Shown here in pieces: positions 42,785 through 54,680 of a stretch of DNA of 64,000 nt (position 1 is the first letter of the stretch; the number at the start of each line of letters is the position of its first letter). The notes under the pieces were generated by a model. The model was given only the letters and a program-made list of their open reading frames with translations. It did not search any database and was not told where the DNA came from. The DNA is from Taeniopygia guttata. Its lineage: Eukaryota > Chordata > Aves > Passeriformes > Estrildidae. The stretch is taken from contig NC_133050.1 in assembly GCF_048771995.1 (NCBI RefSeq), positions 1,562,501-1,626,500 on the forward strand, in the 5' to 3' direction. Position numbers and translations under genes: made by a program.

Positions 42785-44578
42785 TCAGGACCCTGTAACT
42801 TTGTTCAATTTGCTAATACTATTTTGTATTTGTTTTATATTTTTATGAATAGATTTTGAATGATTGGACAAGTTCATGCAGCACATCCCCTCAAATTCCT
42901 CACATCCGTGCCCATGTGTCAGCAGCAAATGATCAATTGCCGCCCTGTTTTGAAGCACTGCTTGCCTTGCACTGTTGATGTCTGTTAACATGTCACTCAG
43001 TGCAAATGAAATGGCACGACTGTGTTTCCTCAACCAACATGCTATATGATCCAATTGTGTCAAGGCCGCCCCTGATGCTGCTTGGGGTGAGAAAATTGCT
43101 ACTGCAATTCTCCGAGCCTTGTCCCAGGTAGAAACATCATCATCATAATTTGAACTATATTGTTCAAGGGATCCTTTCCTTTTTGAATCAAGATCATCTC
43201 TTTGACAACTTTGTCCATGGTCTGCCTCATGCACTGAGGCAAGGACAGCACAAACATCAGAAGAATTACAATATTTTATAATTACATACAACTATTTTCA
43301 AAATCTCTTTTCTACAACTGTGAAAGGTGAAACAAATTGAACACACCATCTACCTATGATTTAATTTTTCTCCAGGTGTGTTTGGTTCTCTGATACCTCT
43401 TTAAATTTTCACTCGTGTGTCCATGTGTTTACAATAGATGTTCAATTACTGTTTTGTTCCCATTTCTCACTGCTAGCTAACAAATCATTCGATGCAAAAG
43501 AAATGACATGGGCATCTTTACTCTGCCCACAACCTCTTTTGATCCAACTGCACCAAGGCTCTTTTTGATGCCACCTGCTGTGAAAGCAGAACCACTCAGT
43601 TTTTCCGAGCCTTTTTTCTTGGTATTAACATTATCATTGTCACAATTTGGACCACTTCATTCATCAGATTTTTTTTCTCCTTGCTCTCTTATCAAGGTCA
43701 TGCTGTGTGTTAACAAAAGATCTTTCAATGCTGCATGGACCACCCTTGATTTTTGCAGGGATAGCAGGCCAAATTCTGTCCCCGCAAATGAAAAACATTC
43801 CCTTCGGTAAAGTGGCTGGATGTTGAAAGGATGGTTTGCTTGTCATTTTGGTATGATTGCACCAAGATGACGCATTTTTATAAAAAGGCTGATTCGGAGT
43901 GACATCTATTGTATGATTATCTGTCTTTGCCACTCCTGATGAATTAAATTTGATGCACCATTTCATTTTTGTTGACCCAAAATGTCCAAATCCAGAGGTT
44001 CAAAGTGAGCCACAGGAAGGAATTGTGTCCAAACATGTCATCCCTCCACAGGGTCTGAAAGAAACTTCAGAACCCCTGGAAGGACGTCCCCTGGGACTGA
44101 CCATCCCTCCACTGGCCCACCTACCAAGCATGTTGAAAATGGTTTCTCTGGTTTCGAATGGGTCAGGCAAATGCTGTCCAGACCAGCTGCTTTTGCCAAA
44201 GTCTCCCACACTTTTTCCCTTGGTTGTCTCATGGGAAAATCTGTCCTGTTGCCCAAGGCAACAGGTGAAAGAATGAAGCACATGAACACTGTCTGTCTGA
44301 ATCCCATGTCCATGTCCCCACCCTCTGTGAGAAACCCTGCAATGCAGCAACACCCAAATAACACTTGATTTCCCAGAAAAAACCCCAAGTCTCTGGGTGA
44401 TCAATTGTTGTCCGACGAGACGTCTGCAGCGTTGTCGTCTGCCTTCGTCTGCGTGCTTGCTTCTCTGCTTCTCGGGTCCACGTCCACTGGCGTCTGCACC
44501 CGATAAGGTTACATGTGCTTTGCTGGCATTCACTTCAGTCCTCGTCCTATAGAAACACAAGCGAAACCCTCGCCCCAA
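42785..44578 (-). pseudogene. Degenerate retroviral env
   Basis: Frames 44578-44000 and 44388-44038 hold SU N-terminal motifs (DSICLTHSKP, STCLVG). Frame 43966-43664 holds the SU end with CGDRIWPAIP and a basic RARRKK cleavage-like site. Frame 43291-42785 holds the TM ectodomain with the heptad region, an immunosuppressive-domain-like segment and the CX6CC motif CEEFEGMCC. Frameshifts and stops separate the pieces. It is not an intact envelope gene. Confidence 0.75.
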
Positions 44579-44599
44579 GTTATTAATGTAAATGAACCT

Positions 44600-46020
44600 T
44601 CAATCTGTCCTGACTCTGGACTTCTGATCAAATCGAAAGGATTTTCCCTTAGTTTTTCCTGTGGGCTGTTTGTAACATATCTGACAATTATTAGAGTGGG
44701 CTTTGAGAAAAAACCATTTAAAAAATTCAACACATTTGTTCAACCCTGCCTCATCCCTTTTCTGTCCATCCAAGTGGATTTCAGGGTGTGATGTGTTCTT
44801 TGCTTGCTTGACCTGAGGGAGAATGAAGAATATTGAAAATATGTTTGACTCTCTGTTTTTTCAAAAATTTGTCAAGCACCTTGCTTGTATAAATTGGACC
44901 ATTATCTGTTTCTATTTCTTGTTGCACTCTTAATGATGTAAATGCTTATAAAAAATGTCTGCAGGTATGTTCTGTGGTCTCCCCTGTATATGATGCAAAA
45001 ATCGCCCCTAAAAATGTATCAATTGAAATATGGATATTTTCGAGCCTCTCAAAAGTTGGGTATTTTGTGACATCAGCTTGCCACAGCTGAAGGCTTTTAC
45101 AAACCTCTCAGATTGGCCACTCCTGTAAATACAGGAGACTGCACAAACTGGCACTCTGGCAAGTAGATTTCCTTTGTCTGACTTTCAGAAGGGTGAAAGG
45201 TTCCCATCAATGCCTGTGCATTTTTGTGAAAACATGCATGGTTCAATTTTGCCTGCTCAAAAATGTTTGGCAGTGTCTGCAAGATGGGCATTGTGAGCCT
45301 ATCTACATGAGCATTCCCTTTTACTAAAAACCTCGGAGGTGAAGAATGCACTCTGATGTGTTTATTAATGTTCTCTGTTTTTCTAGGATTATTTTCATGC
45401 ATAATAGATATGAATATAAAATTTCCTTGTCTGTATGTTTTAAAAGCGATTTCTCTAATTGTTTGACCACATTTGCAACATACACTAAACTTGTGATCAG
45501 ATTGAGGGTTCCTAAAATAACTGAAAAACCCCTGACTATTATTACCAATTTTGCAACTTGTGGTGAACCTTGTATCATTTTGATATTTGATTCCCATTTC
45601 CCTGTTTTTTGATTTTTCCATGTGACCACTGATTTGTGAGTTTTTTCCCAAACCATCAGTGAATACTGTCATTCCTTCCACTGGTTCCTGGCTTCTTTTT
45701 TGTTTTTTCCCTGAAACTCACTTTTACATTTAACATTTTGTGTGTTGGAAAACGAACTGTGCAAACTTCTGAATGCCCTAACAACGTGATTGAAAAATCC
45801 TGCGACTTTGGATTGTCCACTCAAAATATTTCTTCTTTAAATGTAAATGAATGATTAAGAAATCTTTGCCTGACATTGTCAGCAATCTGGTCTCTGCCAC
45901 AATAATGATCTGAGCTCCCATCTTTAAATCTGTAAGAATTGCTTTTTGAGGGTCTGCAAACTAAAAAATCCCACTTTCAACTTCTGTGAAAACATTAACA
46001 AAACCCTTGCTCAAAGCTAC
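44600..46020 (-). pseudogene. Degenerate pol: RT connection, RNase H and integrase
   Basis: RNase H start TVFTDG near 45,670 with later pieces in two frames (45681-45097 and 45656-45324). The integrase zinc-finger region has H, H, C and C around HACFHKNAQAL and ECQFVQSP. The catalytic core follows, with LWQADVTKYP near 45,080. A weak RT-connection match extends to about 46,020. No RT active-site motif was found. Multiple stops. Confidence 0.7.
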
Positions 46021-47880
46021 TTATTTAAACGATTTTTTTTTTCTTTCTTTCAATTTTATCTGTCCAGTGTCTAGCACTCTCCTCATATTTTTCTCAATGA
46101 TAAGCAAAATCAAGTCTATAAAATAATTATATCAAGAGATTAAAACATACAAAATCTTCAACCTCATTTCAGCCTTATTTCAGGCACTTCTTCACTCCTT
46201 TTCTTTTTTCTTTTTCCTTTTTTCTCTCTTTCTCTTCTTCTCTTTTGAAACAAGAAAGTTGAAATATAAACCATAATATAGAACAAGACAAAATATCTCA
46301 ATAATAAAATGCATAAAACTTATCAAAATCGATAACAATTCAAGAAAATTCAAAAGAAAGATATTCTAAATAGCATATATAAAAATGAACAAAGCACGAT
46401 CATTAGAAACATTGTGACAGCGGTTCAGAGTCTGCAAACAGCTGAAACATTTGTTTCCAGTGAAAACCCTTGGCATCCCTTCCCGGGCAGGGCTGGCAAG
46501 TTTCACCTCAAAACTGTGTCAGCTGTAACATTTGTAGGATCGAATTGATGGGTCAAAAATGACCTGCATATCATTCATTTTTGTGCAGAAACCTCTGAAT
46601 TTTGCTGGCAAACTCATCTGTCCAAGTTAAAATCAGGGTCTGGCCAGGACCCAAACTTTAAACTGGAGAGATGTCCCTTAACATATTATATAAAACAAAA
46701 CTTACACTAACAATACATATATAATACTTAAAACATAACAACCTATTATAACATTTTCTTATAAAATAAACACTTGAAGTTCAAACCGATAAACTGGTCA
46801 AATGACACAAAGATTCATTTTTCTTGAAACTCTTTTGAAGGAAAAGGATGTCAATTGGAGAAATCGTAAGATTAACAATGGCAAGAGGTTGTTAGAATGC
46901 TTCAGGCACCTCTCTCTGAGATCTTCTGAAAAACATTTGAGAATGATGAAAAATAGAAATGCAATGATTCCACTCACAAGAGATATAAAAACGAATCAGG
47001 AAGTTCACCTAGAAAAATGCACAATACAGTTAAAATTCAAAATGAGACTTCAGAACTGGCATGTAACCTGGATAAGATTACATAAACAATGATAAAACAT
47101 ACGAGGATTCACTATGAAAAAACGAAGCACAAATCTTCACCTGATAACATGATAAAATTTCTTAACAATAACGTTTATAGAACACTTAAATAGTTAAAAA
47201 TAAAGGATTTGAAAACAAATGCCTTTTGTATCACTATACAAAGAAATAACAGACTATAAAACTGATTTTTAAACAATGAAATCAATCTCAGAAAACTCAA
47301 AATAAATTCTTTTACAACTCTTATATACTGATAAACTTATAATAAAACAAAAAATACTAAAACAAAACCAAGAATCCAATAAATCCAATAACTTCTCCTT
47401 AAATCAATGTTCATTATTACTTTGTGAACTGTTTCAGACAAAACCTTCTCATCCTTAAAGAAAAACAACTAAACCTTGCTGCCAAATAAACTTGACCTTT
47501 GAAAAACTTAAAATAATTTTTGAATTAAATAGTACTTAAACTCAATATATAACAATCTTAATAAAGAATCCCTAAATTATATTAACTTTACGAAATCCAT
47601 ATGTATCAAATTAACAATATATAAATCCATTATCAATTAAACCTTTGTAAACTTAACTTCTTCAGGGCCCAAACCTAAAATAAACTTAAAGTGATATACT
47701 CTAATTAAACAATACTTAACTTAAATGCAAACCAATTATATAAAAATCAATTCTATCATTAATAAAACAGTAAAATACAACCTAACTTAAACCTTAATAT
47801 AATAAATTACTAACATTTCATGCTATTTAATTCTCTATCTCAATTTTCATTATGATATCTCTTTTTCACAATGTGTTCCA
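46020..47880. other. AT-rich, G-poor block inside the provirus
   Basis: About 80% A+T. On the forward strand A far exceeds T and G is very scarce: lines near 47,581-47,820 have one or two G per 60 bases and nine or so C. Pyrimidine tracts occur at 46,020-46,050 and 46,190-46,250. No retroviral motif was recognised on either strand. An open frame at 46,802-47,092 (+, 96 codons) is unassigned. Confidence 0.6.
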
Positions 47881-48129
47881 CAATTATTACTTATCATCAC
47901 ACCGGCTGGGCGTGTCTGCTCGATCAATTCTGTGACCTAACTGAAAAAATCCGGGGTTGGTGTTTAGAAACATTGGGGAGATTTGAAAAAGGCCTTGTGT
48001 TGGCTGGTTTTCAAAAAGCGACTGATGGAATTTTATTTCAGGGTGAAAATTGGGAGTCCCATTCCTCAGCATTGCTGCAGGATATTTGCTGCTTGTAAAA
48101 AATTATTTGCTGTGGCTGTTGTGATTTTT

Positions 48130-49240
48130 TGTTTGCCGCGGCATGAGAGCACTGGGAGCATTTCTGGTGCAGTCAAACCCCGCTTCTGCCTGCGTTAGGA
48201 TGGCTGCGCCCCTCTCTCTTGCTCACCCTCCGTGCTCACACCCGCTGTCAGCTGTGCCGAAGCCGCGCCTGCAATCCTCTCCAAACCCAGCACCCACATT
48301 CTCAGCCACTTCCGCGTTCGCTTTAACTCTCACAAACGCATGCGCAGCCTTGATTCACCCTCTGTCTGTGTCGCCATGGGAACAAGGGAAGGAACTCCCG
48401 CACCGACCGCGCCCGCCCGCACCGGCTCCGCGCGGCCGTCCCTCGGGAACCTCCCCCCCCATTCTCTCTGTCAGGCCTGGCGCTGCCTCGGTTTTCGCTC
48501 TGGGTCGGCCCGCGCCGTCCCCCGAGCCGCTGCTGGAGCCCAGCGCGATTCGGCGCTCTGCTGACGTCACCAGTGTGCGCCGCCGCGTTCCGCGCTGTCG
48601 CAGCCCCGCGCCGCGTCCCGCCCGGCCCCGCGCCTCTCGGGTCTCCCCCCGCGGTCACCGCGCAGTCTGCGGACGGCTGGCTGGCGGCCACCGCCGCCCC
48701 CGACGCCGTCTGCGCCCGTGCCCGTGCGTTCGAAATGCAAGAAATCCCCGCTCCGACTTCCGGGTTTGCTCTACCGTCTCGCGCATGCGCGCTGCCATCG
48801 CCGCAGCGACAGGAGAGTCCCGCTCTCCGTCCAGCCGCCGGCCTGGCCAGCACCGCTGCTGCGAATTGGGAGCTATTCCCCGGCACCTGCCGGACGGTGC
48901 TTTCGCACTCTCACGGATTCCCGTCATGGAACGCATCACCGGGCGCTCCGGGCGTCTGACCGCCCCATCCGCGCTTCCGCCGCCTCCTGCGTCCGCGTGG
49001 TTCCCACTGCCCCTCCCCCCTCGCCTGCACCGCGGGCTGCTTTGAACTCCCCGCCCGCGCAGCTGCGAGTTCTCTCCTCTCTCTCACTTTTCCCTCCGCT
49101 CTGCACTCACGACTGCACCCTCCCCCCAGGAGCCGCCGGCGCCGCTGCCCCCCCACTGTGGGTTTGGACTCGGACAGTGGCCAGTCCCTTCCCCCACCGA
49201 GGGCTGCGTCTGTGCCTGGCTTATCTCTCACTGTCTGGGG
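48130..49240. other. CpG-rich block inside the provirus
   Basis: Sharp change to GC- and CpG-rich sequence. It contains a perfect NRF1-type palindrome GCGCATGCGC at 48,781-48,790 and CGCATGCGCAG at 48,338-48,348. Several long frames are open on both strands, as expected of GC-rich DNA. No gag motif (major homology region, zinc knuckle) was found. Confidence 0.55.
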
Positions 49241-50061
49241 ATTTTCTGCAGCTGAGGAGCTTAGAAATTGAGATTTGAGGAGTCTTGAGGAACAGTGTGA
49301 ACCTGGAGACATAGGACATGATGAGACACCCCCCCTCCTGATCCTCTTCGGGAGGCAATTTGCTTCCCCTGGTGAGGAAAATTGCCCGAAGCTGCTGGCT
49401 GGGCCATCTTCCTCCTTGTGCTCCCATAGGAGCCTTAGCTGTTTAGTCTAAAATGCCGCGTTGTGAAAATGACTCTTATTGTCCTTGCTGAAGGCAAAAG
49501 TTTTTGCGGCAGTCTTATCTCTCTTTTTTTTTTTCTTTTTCCTGTGGCTCGGTAATACAGTTGCTTATTGATCCCTTACGAAAATTTAACTCAAACAAAA
49601 GATGTACATCTGTGTGCGGGTGAGTATACTGCACCCACAATAACAAAGCTTTCATCTCATTTGAGGCTATCTCTACCAGATGGGTAAAAGTCTTGCCCTG
49701 TAGGGCTGAAAAAATTTTTTTTTGTCTGTCCTTGGGAGCATCCCTTCCCCATGTTCTTAATTTCAACCATTCTCACCAAAAGCTGAGTCACCACGAGGTC
49801 AGTCCGGAGATGGCACTGTTCATCATCCAGCAGGTCACAGGCGAGAAATCCCAGGCGCGCTTCTGGTTTTCCTCCTCCTGGCTGTCCTCCAGACGAGCTG
49901 TCTTGGTGAAGGTCAGGTTCTTATCTTGAGCTTTCTGCTCCCTCTCCTCCCGGAATCTGCCGAGAGCATTTGTGCTCTGTTCCTCTTCCTTTCTTTATTT
50001 TTTTGTTTTTCTCTGCTGATGAAGGTTGGAGGTTGTTTGCTGTTTCTTCTTGTTCTTGCTG
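49241..50061 (-). mobile_element. Proviral 5' leader region
   Basis: Between the primer site and the CpG-rich block. A short frame at 49,766-49,515 is unassigned. No gag start could be fixed. Confidence 0.35.
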
Positions 50062-50081
50062 ATGCCCGCACAGGGACGCCA
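50062..50081 (-). promoter_or_regulatory. Primer binding site, tRNA-Asn type
   Basis: Two bases after the 5' LTR the reverse strand reads TGGCGTCCCTGTGCGGGC. This fits the complement of the 3' end of vertebrate tRNA-Asn, with the first 11 bases identical. Confidence 0.55.
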
Positions 50082-50083
50082 AA

Positions 50084-50743
50084 TGTCGGAATCTGTGGGT
50101 ATTGGTGATTCCGAGATTGTAGAAAGTCTCTGTCTTTCTGCCCCGTTGCCAAAGAAGAAGCCATAGTTCGTCCGTGCTGGTTTCAAGGTTGTTTATTTTT
50201 GCTCATCTATAACAAGTTCTGCTGCCCTGCCGCAGGTCTGTCCTGCAGGGCAGTGTGCGGGGCTCTGCCCCTCAGTGGGATGGTACAAACATTATATACA
50301 AGAAATTACGTGTACTATATTTACAATAATGTGCCAATATCTATCATCTACGTTGAATAGTGTGTCCCTAGCCTAAACCAATAGAAAAATGCCAGCATCA
50401 CCAAGAACATGGAGGTAAGGAAGAAGAAGGAGGAAGAACAGGTTCAGGCCCACTTTCCTCCATCTTAGAACTCCTGACCCCCCTGTACAAAGTAAAACCC
50501 CCCTGTACAGGTGTTAAAACCCCCCTGTACAATACTAAAAAATTTTACCCTCTAATTTGTGACTACTTTTACTATACCATCTAACCCTCTGTGACTGCTT
50601 GTTCCACCTTTAAAGTTGGTAATTCATTCCATGGTTCAAACTCAAAATCACAGCTGTTTTCAGCTGCTTGCCAGGGTCTAAAATGCTTCTGACCAAGGCC
50701 TGGAACCTCTAAAAATGTCTGAGGGACATTTTGAGTTCCGACA
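50084..50743 (-). mobile_element. Provirus 5' LTR (660 bp)
   Basis: Same boundaries and length as 41,940-42,599, with about 2-3% difference by eye. Followed on its reverse-strand 3' side by the primer site. Confidence 0.85.
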
Positions 50744-51124
50744 CCCTACCATGCACCAGCTGCAGGAAAGGTGGAGAGGTAAAATGGACTGTTAAAAACC
50801 ACCTTAAAAGCATTGGGTGGGGGATCTTTCACAAATTGGGAGCAACATTTAGCAAAGGCCACCTGGTTAGTTAACAGCCGAGGTTCCACCAATCGAGCAG
50901 GTCCTGCCCAGTCTGAGCCCCTGAATATAGTAGACAGAGATAAAGTCCCAGTGGCACATGTCAGAGGTTTGTTAGGGAAATCAGTGTGGATCAATCCTGC
51001 CTCGAGTACAGACAAACCCATTCGTGGGATTGTCTTTGCTCAGGGACCAGGTTGTACATGGTGGATAATGCAGAGAGATGGAACAACACGATGTGTACCT
51101 CAGGGAGATCTGATTGTGGGGTGA
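50744..51124 (+). pseudogene. ERVK-like integrase C-terminal fragment
   Basis: Forward frame with core-end motifs (APAAGKVER, TWLVNSRG) and the C-terminal domain (DKVPVAHVRG, TRCVPQGDLI). An in-frame TAA occurs shortly after GKVER. The frame is cut on the left exactly at the LTR edge. No env follows before the polypurine tract. Confidence 0.75.
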
Positions 51125-51329
51125 AACTATCGTGCAAATATCACTGTTTGCTGGATGTTACTGCCAATGTCTGTGCATGAAACACACAGACATGAGGAAG
51201 AAGGAAATGTGTAAGTGTCGAAGCTTTGAGCAAGTGAGATGGAAGGAAGTGTGTATAAGTAAGTGAAAGATGGAAGTTTTAACTTGAAGTTTTTACATGA
51301 TGTTGACGATATGGAGATAAGGGGTGGAA

Positions 51330-52029
51330 TGTCCTAGGGTGACAACGTTATGATATTTGTATCCCCAATCGTTTGTTCTGTTTATGTTTAATATTATGTT
51401 CTGTGTTTTCAGAACTGACTCAGAAAGTGAAGGTTTGTTTTGTCTTATTATCAGCCAGCCCACCTCCCCCCCACCCCTGTGGTCTGTTGTCTAGAAGAGG
51501 CTGGTGCTGACTGGCTTGCTTTTGCTTTGCTTGCTGGGTTTTGCTTGCTTGCTTTGCTTGCTTGATTCTGCTTTTGCCTTTACTTTCTAGTTAGGTTAGC
51601 TAAGCAGTCCAATTCTTTCCCTGGACTGTTGCTTTTTTCCTTTCCTCTTTCTGAATATCATCCAACCTGCTCTGGACTGGGATCTGGGAAACACCAAGGA
51701 ACACCAGGAGCCTGCTTTTTGTGATCTGCAGCAGCCATCCCCAGTGCTGGAGAGCAATCCCCAGTGCCCAGACCCGGGCGACCACTCCCAGGAAAGACTT
51801 TCTGGATTTGTTCATCTCTTCAGAGTGGTGAAAGAATTTTGTTGTCATCTGGTGTTGTTCATTTGTTTTGGTGCTGAGAAGGGTTTTGTTTGTTAAATAA
51901 ACAGGTTATTTTCCACTTCTCTCAGAGAAAAATCTTCCCAAATCAGGTGGGTGGGGAGGGGCTGTAAGGGTTTATTTTCTAGGGGCTCCTTTCAGAGGTT
52001 TTCTTCCAAATTTGCCCTAAACTAATACA
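51330..52029 (+). mobile_element. 3' LTR of the ERVK-like fragment
   Basis: Preceded by a purine-rich tract (GGAGATAAGGGGTGGAA). It starts TGTCCTAGGG and ends at a plausible ACA at 52,029. AATAAA lies near 51,896. It contains a gctt-rich simple stretch at about 51,510-51,575. Confidence 0.7.
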
Positions 52030-52640
52030 AATATTTTGCTGGCCATCTGGTGGCTAGAGAAAGTGGAAAAAAACCCTGTTGTAATCCTATTTTTGTTCCA
52101 ATTACTTTGTGTTAGTATGAAGCAGTTACTGGCTATGTTGTTTGAATTCATAGTATCGTTTGGAGTGGAGGCCTGAATGTGTTTCTAGTCCCTAAGGTTT
52201 TTTGAGATCTTAATCCATCTATGGTCCCTAAGTTTATTTTCTTATTTAGGAATAGCTCTAGTACTGTCCCTAATATGTAGTTTTTGCAGTAGAAGGGCAC
52301 TGACCAAAATATCCATCGGGTTGGGCTAAGGTGTAATGGCTTGCAAGGGGTTTATAAAGGTGCTGAAGTCTGTTCCTAGAATTTATAGTTCATGGTTATG
52401 GTTGTGCAGCCAGTTTGTTAGAGGGGAAGTAGGGGATGAGGCTTTTCAGCCTTTGCTTTCCATCTTCTCTCCTGAATGTTACCTCCCTATTAGATAATGT
52501 TCAGTTTCCCCTGACTGTTAAAGAGACCATCTTTCTGGTGTTTAATCTAGTAAGCTTCCTCTACACAGTCTGCAGAATAGACCCAGGTGTGAGAAATCCT
52601 GAGTAGTGTGGGAAATGGGGGGGACGGGAATTAGCACATA
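52030..52640. other. Between two ERV fragments, nothing recognised
   Basis: No gene or repeat recognised. Composition is AT-rich, ending abruptly at the integrase frame of the next element. Confidence 0.35.
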
Positions 52641-52641
52641 G

Positions 52642-53494
52642 ACCGTTTTCCCACATTCAAATAGATTTTACTAATTTGCCTAAAGTAAGAAAGTATAAAC
52701 ACTTATTAGTAATAATTGATCACTTGACTCACTTTGTAGAGGCATTCCCTACCTCCAGGGCAACTACACAAACAGTAGTAAAAATACTATTAGAAGAGAT
52801 AATCCCCCGCTATGAACTAGCAGAAGTAATAGACTCAGACAGAGGGCCACACTTTGCCTCCAAAATAATTAAAGAAGTAGTTACAGCTCTAGGAACAAAG
52901 TAGCAATGTCATACTTCCTAGCATCCACAAAGCTCAGGTAAAGTGGAAAAGGTAAATGGGAAAATTAAGAAACAACTAACTAAATTGATGTATAAAACAC
53001 AGTTATCTTGGGTAAAATGTTTACCTTTAGCCTTATTAAATATACAAACTCAGCCCAGAACCAATAGTAGAATTTCTCCATTTGAAATGCTTTATGGGAT
53101 GCCTTATGACATAGATTCTCCTCTAGATCACCCTGAAATAAGTAATCAACAAATTAACCAATATGTCATGCAACTTATAAAGGCTTGGGAAGGGCTTAGA
53201 AGAGCTGAGTTACTAGTGCAACAACCTCCCTTAGACCTAGCAATCCATAATATAAAACCAGGTGATAAGGTGTTAATAAAAACTTGGAAAGAAACCTCAC
53301 TGACCCCAAATTGGGAAGGCCCCTATGTTGTTTTACTCACTACAGAAACTGCAGTCAGAACCGCCGAGAAAGGATGGGCACATGCAAGCCGAATAAAGGG
53401 ACCGATTCCTGCTGCTGCTGAAGACCTCTGGAGAATAACCGGCCAGCCCGGGGATCTTAAGGTCACGTTTAAATGGACTGAATGGTCTCAGTAA
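52642..53494 (+). pseudogene. Gamma-type ERV integrase, broken
   Basis: Catalytic-core motifs are present: IDHLTHFVEAF with the first Asp nearby, DSDRGPHFAS for the second Asp, and GKVEKVNGKIK for the Glu. The C-terminal GPYVVLL (GPY/F) motif of gamma- and epsilon-like integrases follows. Two in-frame stops lie between the second Asp and the Glu (about 52,901-52,932). The N-terminal zinc finger and everything upstream are missing. Confidence 0.8.
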
Positions 53495-53529
53495 AAATTG
53501 TATGAACCAGCTGGTATAGTGAGATATAG

Positions 53530-54123
53530 GACTATGGATATGCTATAACTAATGATTTTAGAGTATATTGTACAAATAAGGATTGTGATTGTTACCCTTT
53601 TGTATGCTATATTTGTAAAATTTGCCAGGAACGGTGGTGGGTCCATAGTTACAGAGGCCCTCCTCCTGGGGGTATTTGTAAAGGGCGTTATCAATTAGAA
53701 AGAGAACTGACAGAGTCAGTCCTAAGGATTGGAGAAGAGAATGGGACCTTACCAAGAGAATCCCAAGAGTGGTGGGAAGTGTTTACTAAGGGGGCTAGGC
53801 CTGAAAATTGTTGTTTCCACTCCAATGAACCAATTCCCCTAATTGTTCAAATTATAAAAGGGAATTGCTGGAAAACTTTACCTGGGATTCAGTGTGACTT
53901 ACCGCAAGTGAAGGATAAAAACTGGAACTCATTTAAAAAGAGGCAACAAAAGCAGAGTAAGGGTCCTCCTGAAGAATATCCTTGCTGCCAAGAAGATGGT
54001 ACGCCTCGCGGCTCAGAGCAACCAAGCCGGCGAGCGAGGCAGAGGGATAAGAAGCGGTGGAGGAAAGAACCCTCAAACTGGGACAATTCAAGGGTATTTC
54101 AAGAACTGCCTCAAAGATACTGA
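53530..54123 (+). CDS. Unassigned Cys-rich ORF in a gamma-type ERV
   Basis: Open frame of about 198 codons between integrase and env TM. The N-terminal part has closely spaced cysteines (DCDCYPFVCYICKIC), then WWEVF and ENCCFHSN. The C-terminal part is strongly basic (RRARQRDKKRWRK). It has no clear ATG near the start, so it may be spliced or be a decayed env SU. No gammaretroviral SU motif was recognised. It is retroviral by position only. Confidence 0.45.
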   Translation, partial: DYGYAITNDFRVYCTNKDCDCYPFVCYICKICQERWWVHSYRGPPPGGICKGRYQLERELTESVLRIGEENGTLPRESQEWWEVFTKGARPENCCFHSNEPIPLIVQIIKGNCWKTLPGIQCDLPQVKDKNWNSFKKRQQKQSKGPPEEYPCCQEDGTPRGSEQPSRRARQRDKKRWRKEPSNWDNSRVFQELPQRY

Positions 54124-54680
54124 TCTCCCAAGGGTAAAGGTGAGCCCGGCAATAACATGTCAAAACAAACACTGAGAATGGGGAGATAATGATAATCAAA
54201 TCCTGGGGTGGTTTGGACTCCACCCTTGCTGGCAAATTGTGTGCATGTTAGCTATATGTTGTACCTGGCCTGTACAAGGGGACTATGCACACCTCCCAGT
54301 TTTCCCCAGCAGCAGCTGCAGGCAGTGACCCTAATTAAAAGTTAGGGCTGGTGTTTGCTGGTTATAGAGCAACTGGTAGGGGTTGGTTGGACTCTGACCA
54401 AAATAGACCAAGGGAAAGTTGTTAAGCATAATGCCACGACTGTAGCTCCCATTTTTTTTTGTTACTAATGAGAACTTGGTAAACTCTATGTGGAGATGGA
54501 GTAAACCTGAACTCCGGGCTACCTATTGGTGTCCTAGTTCCAGTCCTGGGGGGGATATTGTAATTATTCTGGGGAATATCTGTGAGTATTAGGGCTGTAA
54601 AAACATAGCAACCGCCTAGGCTGTCACCCATCCAGATAAATTTTTAAAGGTCTCACCTGAGAGGTTCAAAACACTGGGGT

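Larger units (their letters stand above)
41940..50743 (-). mobile_element. Recombinant ERV provirus
   Basis: Two 660-bp LTRs bound 7.5 kb. On the reverse strand the order is: LTR, primer site, unassigned CpG-rich and AT-rich blocks, RNase H, integrase, env SU and TM remnants, polypurine tract, LTR. All reading frames are broken. The pol and env are of the alpha/beta-like avian ERV type, with a CX6CC env. The outer flanks do not share a target-site duplication (AAAGAT left, CCCTAC right). Sacsin lies on one side and another ERV's integrase on the other. Confidence 0.8.

Noticed and set aside
42785..43291. Treating the env TM frame as a functional captured envelope gene
   Set aside because: It is one of several frames of an env broken by frameshifts and stops, with no intact surface subunit attached.
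48143..49045. 300-codon Pro/Arg/Ala-rich forward frame in the CpG-rich block
   Set aside because: Long frames are open on both strands and in several phases, as GC-rich DNA allows. No domain was recognised.
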